In this document: positions 42,236-46,795 of the stretch, piece by piece
Numbering within the stretch: the first letter of the stretch is position 1
Layout: every line of letters starts with the position of its first letter
Made by a program: the position numbers and the translations under genes
NCBI GenBank assembly: GCA_000431815.1
Contig: FR889229.1
Location: 43,328 to 90,122, forward strand
From: Butyrivibrio sp. CAG:318
GTDB taxonomy: Bacteria > Bacillota > Clostridia > Lachnospirales > Lachnospiraceae
DNA: 46,795 nt
Direction: 5' to 3'
Notes under the pieces: model-generated
What the model saw: only the letters and a program-made list of their open reading frames with translations
Database searches by the model: none
Told to the model about the DNA's origin: nothing

Positions 42236-42892
42236 ATGGTAAATGTTGTTTTTGATATGGATGGCGTATTGTTTGATACGCAGAGGATATACTATAAGAC
42301 GTGGTTTGTTGTAGCTGACAGACTGGGACTGCCCGATATTACGGAACCGGCAGATAAGTGCATCGGAACTAACCGCAAATACCAGTATAGTGTATTATAT
42401 GATTTTTATGGGCCGGAATTTCCACGTGAAGAATTCTATGCCCTTAAGGATAAGCTATTTGCCGAATATGTTGAACAGAACGGTGTTCCTCTTAAGAAAG
42501 GAACCATCGAGCTGCTTGAGTATCTTAAAAACAGCGGCAAAAAAGTGGCAATAGCATCCTCATCAAGACGCCATATAGTAGAAAATCATCTGAAGCAGCA
42601 TGATATGGTGAAATATTTTGACGTTATTGTAGGCGGTGATATGATTGAAAAAAGCAAGCCGGCTCCGGATATATATCTTAAAGCGTGTGAACTGCTTGGA
42701 GTTGCGCCCCGTGATTGTTATGCTGTTGAGGATTCATATAATGGGCTGATATCGGCATCTGATGCCGGCCTCAAACCGGTTATGGTTCCGGATATGCTTC
42801 CGTACAATGACGAAATTGCCCCGAAAGTATATCTTAAATTTGATTCACTCCTTGATTTCAGGGATTATCTTAAGAAAGAGCAGGGATTATGA
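42236..42892 (+). CDS. HAD-family phosphatase (beta-phosphoglucomutase-like)
   Basis: This 218-residue HAD subfamily IA enzyme has motif I FDMDGVLFDTQ, a helical cap (about residues 17-85), motif II IASSSRR, the lysine in IEKSKPAPD and motif III AVEDSYNGLISA. It should remove phosphate from a small phosphorylated metabolite or isomerise a sugar phosphate; the substrate is not defined. AGGAAA precedes the ATG. Its stop overlaps the tldD start by 4 bases (ATGA). Confidence 0.92.
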   Translation: MVNVVFDMDGVLFDTQRIYYKTWFVVADRLGLPDITEPADKCIGTNRKYQYSVLYDFYGPEFPREEFYALKDKLFAEYVEQNGVPLKKGTIELLEYLKNSGKKVAIASSSRRHIVENHLKQHDMVKYFDVIVGGDMIEKSKPAPDIYLKACELLGVAPRDCYAVEDSYNGLISASDAGLKPVMVPDMLPYNDEIAPKVYLKFDSLLDFRDYLKKEQGL

Positions 42893-44289
42893 AAGAAAAA
42901 CTTATAAAAAATCTTATGGAGAAACTATGGGAACGATATGAATACGCATCCATTCTGGCAAGCGATGTCAGAGGCAAGCGTTATTCGGTTTCAAAGCGTG
43001 GTGTTGCATGTGCGATGTCGGGCCTTTTAAGCGGATGCGGATACGTTATTAAGGTTCACAACGGTCATGCATTTGCTGAATACTCGTTCGGTGAACTGAC
43101 AGAGAATAATATAGAAGAGATAATTACCGAAGTAGACAGGGTATATGAGATGGAGGAACTTCTAAGCGGAGAGGGAATAGAACTTGTTCCATATGATGTT
43201 CCAGAAGAAATACCGGTAAAGAGTTTCAGTGAAAACGAGATACATGGTAACCCTGACGAATGTGATGACAATGTCATTGTTGATAAGCTGCGTGAAGTAA
43301 GGAAACACGCGCTTGCGATGGATGACAGGATTCTTGACTGTCAGGCAGGAGCACAATATCAGATATATACGAAGTATTTTCTTTCAAAGGCAAAGGAGCT
43401 TAAGGAGAAAGTCCTCTGGATGACAGGAAATTATTTTATAATGGCAAAGAACGGAGAGGCTGTAAGGTCTTATTATAAAGCATACAGTAACCGTGACGGA
43501 ATAGGTGTTCTGGACAAAATGGAAGACGGACTGGCCGGTGCTGTTAAAGGAGCTATAGAACTTCTTGATACAAAGACGATAAAACCGGGTGAATATGACT
43601 GCATATGCACACCGGAGGTTACCGGAATGATAGCGCATGAAGCTTTCGGACACGGCGTGGAGATGGATATGTTCTATAAAGACAGGGCACTTGCCGTGAA
43701 TTATATAGGTAAACAGGTTGCTTCAGAACTTGTGACCATGCATGATGGAGCAAAATCAGCAATTGAAGTAGCAAGTTATGATTTCGATGACGAGGGTACG
43801 ATTGGTCAGGACACGGTTGTAATAGATCACGGTATTCTTAAAAAAGGCATATGTGATGCCCAGTCGGCAATGGCTCTGAAAACGGCACCGACTGGAAACG
43901 GAAGGCGCGAAAGTTATGAACGTAAGGCTTATACGAGAATGACAAACACTTTTTTTGAAGGTGGAAAAGACAGTCTCGATGATATGATAGCATCGATAAA
44001 GTATGGATTTTTGCTGGAAAATGCCACATGTGGAATGGAAGACCCTAAGAATTGGGGAATACAGTGCATGGTTAATATGGCAAGGGAGATAGTGGATGGA
44101 AAGCTTACGGGTGTCATATATTCACCTATTGTTCTGAGTGGTTATGTTCCGGATCTGCTTAAGTCAATAACAATGATGTCGCCGGTAACAGAACTTTGCG
44201 GAAGCGGTTTCTGTGGCAAAGGATATAAAGAATGGGTTAAGGTGTCGGACGGAGGCCCTTATATCAAAGCAAGAATCAAACTCGGATAG
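42889..44289 (+). CDS. tldD: TldD-type metallopeptidase subunit
   Basis: This 466-residue protease subunit has the metal site MIAHEAFGHGVEMD (H250, E251, H255), and with TldE forms a heterodimer that degrades unstructured peptides or matures modified peptides such as microcin precursors. The N-terminal half (ASDVRGKRYSVSKRGVA, AEYSFGEL) and the C-terminal VMSPVTELCGSGFCGKG are typical. It lies between a HAD gene (overlap of 4 bases) and tldE (10 bases), so the pair is co-transcribed. No peptide natural-product gene is seen next to it. Confidence 0.92.
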   Translation: MKEKLIKNLMEKLWERYEYASILASDVRGKRYSVSKRGVACAMSGLLSGCGYVIKVHNGHAFAEYSFGELTENNIEEIITEVDRVYEMEELLSGEGIELVPYDVPEEIPVKSFSENEIHGNPDECDDNVIVDKLREVRKHALAMDDRILDCQAGAQYQIYTKYFLSKAKELKEKVLWMTGNYFIMAKNGEAVRSYYKAYSNRDGIGVLDKMEDGLAGAVKGAIELLDTKTIKPGEYDCICTPEVTGMIAHEAFGHGVEMDMFYKDRALAVNYIGKQVASELVTMHDGAKSAIEVASYDFDDEGTIGQDTVVIDHGILKKGICDAQSAMALKTAPTGNGRRESYERKAYTRMTNTFFEGGKDSLDDMIASIKYGFLLENATCGMEDPKNWGIQCMVNMAREIVDGKLTGVIYSPIVLSGYVPDLLKSITMMSPVTELCGSGFCGKGYKEWVKVSDGGPYIKARIKLG

Positions 44290-44299
44290 GAGGATAATT

Positions 44300-45544
44300 A
44301 TGACAGACAGAATAATTAAGATTCTCCAATCGGAGAAGATAGATAAATATTGTATTTATGAAGAACGTCGTGAGAGTGCAGAACTTTTTCTGGTAAAGAA
44401 AAAAGCAGATCTGATGCGCGGCAAGGATACGAGAGATGTAAAGCTTACGCTGTACCGCGAGTTTAATAAGGAAGGAAAGCACTGCCTTGGTTCGGTTGAT
44501 GTGTTTCTGTACAGCGAAATGGATGATGTGACTATGCAGTCTCTGATACGAAAGGCATATAAATCAACACTTTACGCGGATAATCCGTATTATGAACTTC
44601 CATCAGGCAGCGGAGTATGTGAAGATTATCCTGATGAGATAAGAAGTCTTAACATAATTGCGGTAAAAATGGCGAAAGCACTTTATTCGGCAGATATTGA
44701 TGAAAATGCGTGGATTAACTCAGCTGAAATATTTGCACTCAGAAATACAGTCCATATTACCAACAGTAATGGCGTTGATGTAAAATATGTCAAAGAGAGC
44801 GTTAAGGGAGAGTTTGTCGTTCAAAGCAGATTGAATGGCAATGATGTTGAACTTATCAGGCAGTTTGAATATGACAGCCCGGATGAACAGGCACTGAGGC
44901 GTAAATGTGAGGATGCGATACAGTCTGTAAAAGACAGGGCAATAGCTGTGAAGGCACCGGAGGACTTAAGCGCATATCCGCTGATCCTTTGTGATGATAC
45001 GGTGGGTGAATTCCTTACTTTTTACACAGAGAGATGTAACGCTTCTTATATTTATCCGGGATATTCCGATTACGAATGCGAAAAAGATGTATGTCCTGAT
45101 GCTGCCGGTGACAAGATCAGCATAGATATAATGGCCGATGTTCCGTACAGCTGTGAAGGTGTTGAGAAGAATGATCATACTCTTATCGAAAACGGAATTA
45201 TAAAGACACTTCACGGTAATCATGCGTACTCATCATATCTTGGCATTGAATCCATCGGTGAATATAATCGTATCAGATGTAATAACCGTGGCACGGATGA
45301 AGAAGTATTAAAAGAACCCTATATCATGGTGAAAAGCTTCTCTGATTTTCAGATGGATGCAATGGACGGAAGTTTCGGCGGAGAGTTCAGACTGGCATAT
45401 TTGTGTGAGAACGGCAGGATAACCCCGGTTACCGGACAAAGTGTGAGCAAAAATATGTTTGAAGCCCATAAAAATATGATTTTTTCTTCGGCCATGTACA
45501 ACGAAGCATCATATTCCGGACCGTCTATGGTAAGGATAAAGTAA
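44300..45544 (+). CDS. tldE: TldE/PmbA-type metallopeptidase subunit
   Basis: This 414-residue partner of TldD has a shared fold but no HExxxH metal site, as expected for the E subunit. It is recognised by a PmbA-like pattern: INSAEIFALRNTVHITNSNG, PLILCDDTVGEFLTFY in place of the metal helix, and RCNNRGTDEE near the end. The ATG at 44300 is chosen since AGGAGG lies 5 bases upstream; the frame's earlier ATG is inside tldD. It probably adjusts substrate access to the peptidase tunnel. A promoter for the next operon follows the stop without an obvious terminator. Confidence 0.88.
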   Translation: MTDRIIKILQSEKIDKYCIYEERRESAELFLVKKKADLMRGKDTRDVKLTLYREFNKEGKHCLGSVDVFLYSEMDDVTMQSLIRKAYKSTLYADNPYYELPSGSGVCEDYPDEIRSLNIIAVKMAKALYSADIDENAWINSAEIFALRNTVHITNSNGVDVKYVKESVKGEFVVQSRLNGNDVELIRQFEYDSPDEQALRRKCEDAIQSVKDRAIAVKAPEDLSAYPLILCDDTVGEFLTFYTERCNASYIYPGYSDYECEKDVCPDAAGDKISIDIMADVPYSCEGVEKNDHTLIENGIIKTLHGNHAYSSYLGIESIGEYNRIRCNNRGTDEEVLKEPYIMVKSFSDFQMDAMDGSFGGEFRLAYLCENGRITPVTGQSVSKNMFEAHKNMIFSSAMYNEASYSGPSMVRIK

Positions 45545-45556
45545 TAAAAATAACTG

Positions 45557-45620
45557 TTGACATTGTTAAATTCCCATGATATATTATCGTTGTCAAGTGT
45601 ACTAGTTAGCATAGTACAGT
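45557..45620 (+). promoter_or_regulatory. Promoter and YtrA-type operator of the GntR/ABC operon
   Basis: A consensus promoter TTGACA (45557-45562), a 17-base spacer and TATATT (45580-45585) is followed by an inverted repeat AGTGTACTA-N7-TAGTACAGT (45596-45620; the core GTACTA/TAGTAC is perfect). The repeat lies over the expected transcription start, where a bound repressor would block initiation. It matches the AGTGTA-type operator of the YtrA subfamily, which regulates its own operon and which the next gene encodes. Confidence 0.8.
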
Positions 45621-45655
45621 TGATGCTTTTAAATATAGGAATTGGGAGTAGACGG

Positions 45656-46039
45656 ATGTATCAGATAGATGTAATGTCGAGAATACCGGTATATGAACAG
45701 ATTGTTGAACAGACGGAAAAGTTTATCCTTGCAGGCATTTTGTGTGCAGGTGATAAGATTCCGTCTGTTCGCAGTATGTCCGTCGAATTGTCTGTAAATC
45801 CGAATACAATTCAGAAAGCAGTCGCAGAACTCGACAGAAGAGGACTGATATTCTCTGTTCCGGGTAAAGGTTCTTTTGTATCGGAAAAAGCCAAGGATGC
45901 GTTGACTATGGCCAAGCGGAGCAGCCTCGGAAAGATACGTGATGAGCTTCGTGAGATGAAGATGGCCGGGATAAGCCGGTCTGAAATAATAGATGTAGTT
46001 GAAGAAGTGTATAGGGAGGAGGCCGTTTATAATGATTAA
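45656..46039 (+). CDS. YtrA-subfamily GntR transcriptional regulator
   Basis: This 127-residue regulator has an N-terminal winged helix (SRIPVYEQIVEQTEKFI, then AGDKIPSVRSMSVELSVNPNTIQKAVAELDRRGLI and VPGKGSFVS) and only a short C-terminal helix pair. That is the hallmark of the small YtrA type, in contrast to GntR proteins with large ligand domains. The ATG at 45656 follows GGGAG. Its gene overlaps the following ABC ATPase by 8 bases, as in ytr operons that respond to cell-wall antibiotics in Bacillus. It most likely binds the inverted repeat in its own promoter. Confidence 0.92.
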   Translation: MYQIDVMSRIPVYEQIVEQTEKFILAGILCAGDKIPSVRSMSVELSVNPNTIQKAVAELDRRGLIFSVPGKGSFVSEKAKDALTMAKRSSLGKIRDELREMKMAGISRSEIIDVVEEVYREEAVYND

Positions 46040-46795
46040 TATAGAAGGTCTTACCAAGACATTTGATGGGTACAATGCTGTTGATGGTGTAACATGCAGC
46101 ATACAGGACGGATGTATATATGGAATGGTTGGCTCCAACGGTTCCGGAAAATCCACTTTTTTAAGACTTATTGCCGGAATATATAAGCCGGATAAAGGAA
46201 ATGTGTATATCGACGGTATTCCGGTATATGAACATCCTGAGGTCAAGAATAAGCTTGCATTCGTGCCGGATGATTTATATTTTGTTAATAATTCATCAAT
46301 GAAGAGAATGGCCGGATTTTATAATTGTGTATACAGTAATTTTGATATGGACAGGTTCTGTTCATTAAGTGAGATGTTCAAGCTCGATATTAATAAGTCC
46401 GTGAGTACTTTTTCAAAAGGAATGAAAAGACAGGCTGCAATAATACTGGCAGTAAGTTCGCATCCGCAGTATCTTTTACTGGATGAGACATTTGACGGCC
46501 TGGATCCGGTTATGAGAAATCTTGTTAAGAATATGGTTTGCCAGGATGTCGAAGATAATAATATGACTGTTATAATGACGTCACATTCACTCAGGGAACT
46601 TGAAGATACCTGTGACCAGCTTGCGCTGCTTCATAAAGGTGGTCTTGTACTTGAGAGCGACATACTTGATCTTAAAACATCACTTTTTAAGATTCAGATT
46701 GCGTTTGTGGAAAAATATGACAGAAGTATGTTTGATGGGTTTGATATATTGCATTTTTCTAAACATGGTTCGGTTTCTAATATTATAGGTAATTG
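46032..46795 (+). CDS. ABC transporter ATP-binding protein (partial, runs off window)
   Basis: This is the first 254 residues of an ABC ATPase co-transcribed with the YtrA-type regulator. Walker A GSNGSGKSTFL, signature FSKGMKRQ, Walker B YLLLDETFDGLD and the switch histidine in MTSHSL are present. The 3' end lies beyond base 46,795. It begins inside the regulator's last codons, with GGAGG in that gene as its ribosome binding site. A permease gene should follow outside the window. Confidence 0.9.
   Translation, partial: MINIEGLTKTFDGYNAVDGVTCSIQDGCIYGMVGSNGSGKSTFLRLIAGIYKPDKGNVYIDGIPVYEHPEVKNKLAFVPDDLYFVNNSSMKRMAGFYNCVYSNFDMDRFCSLSEMFKLDINKSVSTFSKGMKRQAAIILAVSSHPQYLLLDETFDGLDPVMRNLVKNMVCQDVEDNNMTVIMTSHSLRELEDTCDQLALLHKGGLVLESDILDLKTSLFKIQIAFVEKYDRSMFDGFDILHFSKHGSVSNIIGN

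Overview
The window looks like a piece of a Lachnospiraceae (Clostridia, Firmicutes) chromosome. The evidence is a moderate-to-low GC content, strong AGGAGG-type ribosome binding sites, a spo/Clostridia-style gene set (yqeG-aroE-aroK-aroQ, dgt-dnaG-rpoD-trmK, a TGS-type nucleoside kinase, a Cys/Gly-rich 'high-cysteine HCB' protein, a YtrA-type regulator) and several TTG starts. This is an inference from gene content; no 16S gene is present. REGION 1 (1 to about 8,300) is an AT-rich accessory island made of mobile-element debris and defence genes. It opens with an internally deleted IS3/IS150-type transposase. Next come a zinc-finger/HNH-like protein of unknown role, a type II restriction-modification module (AbrB-like small regulator, C5-cytosine methyltransferase, convergent SacI-like endonuclease), the relic of an integrative element (a virulence-related ORF fused to the catalytic half of a tyrosine recombinase that is itself frameshifted), and a single-chain ABC-ATPase plus DUF4435 TOPRIM protein that resembles a fused AriA-AriB (PARIS) anti-phage effector. 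PARIS systems are known to respond to phage anti-restriction proteins, so its position beside a restriction system is meaningful. REGION 2 (8,400 to 25,750) is ordinary chromosome: a low-molecular-weight phosphatase, leuS, three small reverse-strand genes, icd, a membrane-anchored glycerophosphodiesterase, arcC, two neighbouring G3E-family metallochaperone-like GTPases (one with a long His/Cys-rich loop, the other fused to a DUF1980-like C-terminal domain), a DUF885 lipoprotein, an intracellular subtilisin on the reverse strand, a frameshifted choice-of-anchor-A surface protein with a nine-copy PETTTV/A stalk, a DUF1653 protein and a DUF2079 membrane protein. REGION 3 (25,780 to 36,020) is a tightly packed forward-strand housekeeping block: nrdR, yqeG-aroE-aroK-aroQ with TAATG/ATGA overlaps, then dgt-dnaG-rpoD-trmK-nif3-nucleoside kinase, ending with the RNase P RNA gene rnpB. 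That gene contains an unusual near-perfect 29-bp tandem duplication in its conserved P11/P12 region. REGION 4 (36,080 to the end) holds a GH3 beta-glucosidase, a NatAB-like ABC pair, an ABC exporter half-transporter, a HAD phosphatase, a TldD/TldE peptidase pair, and the start of a YtrA/YtrB-type operon with a clear sigma-A promoter and an overlapping inverted-repeat operator. The last gene runs off the window. I saw no tRNA, 5S/16S/23S rRNA or CRISPR array.
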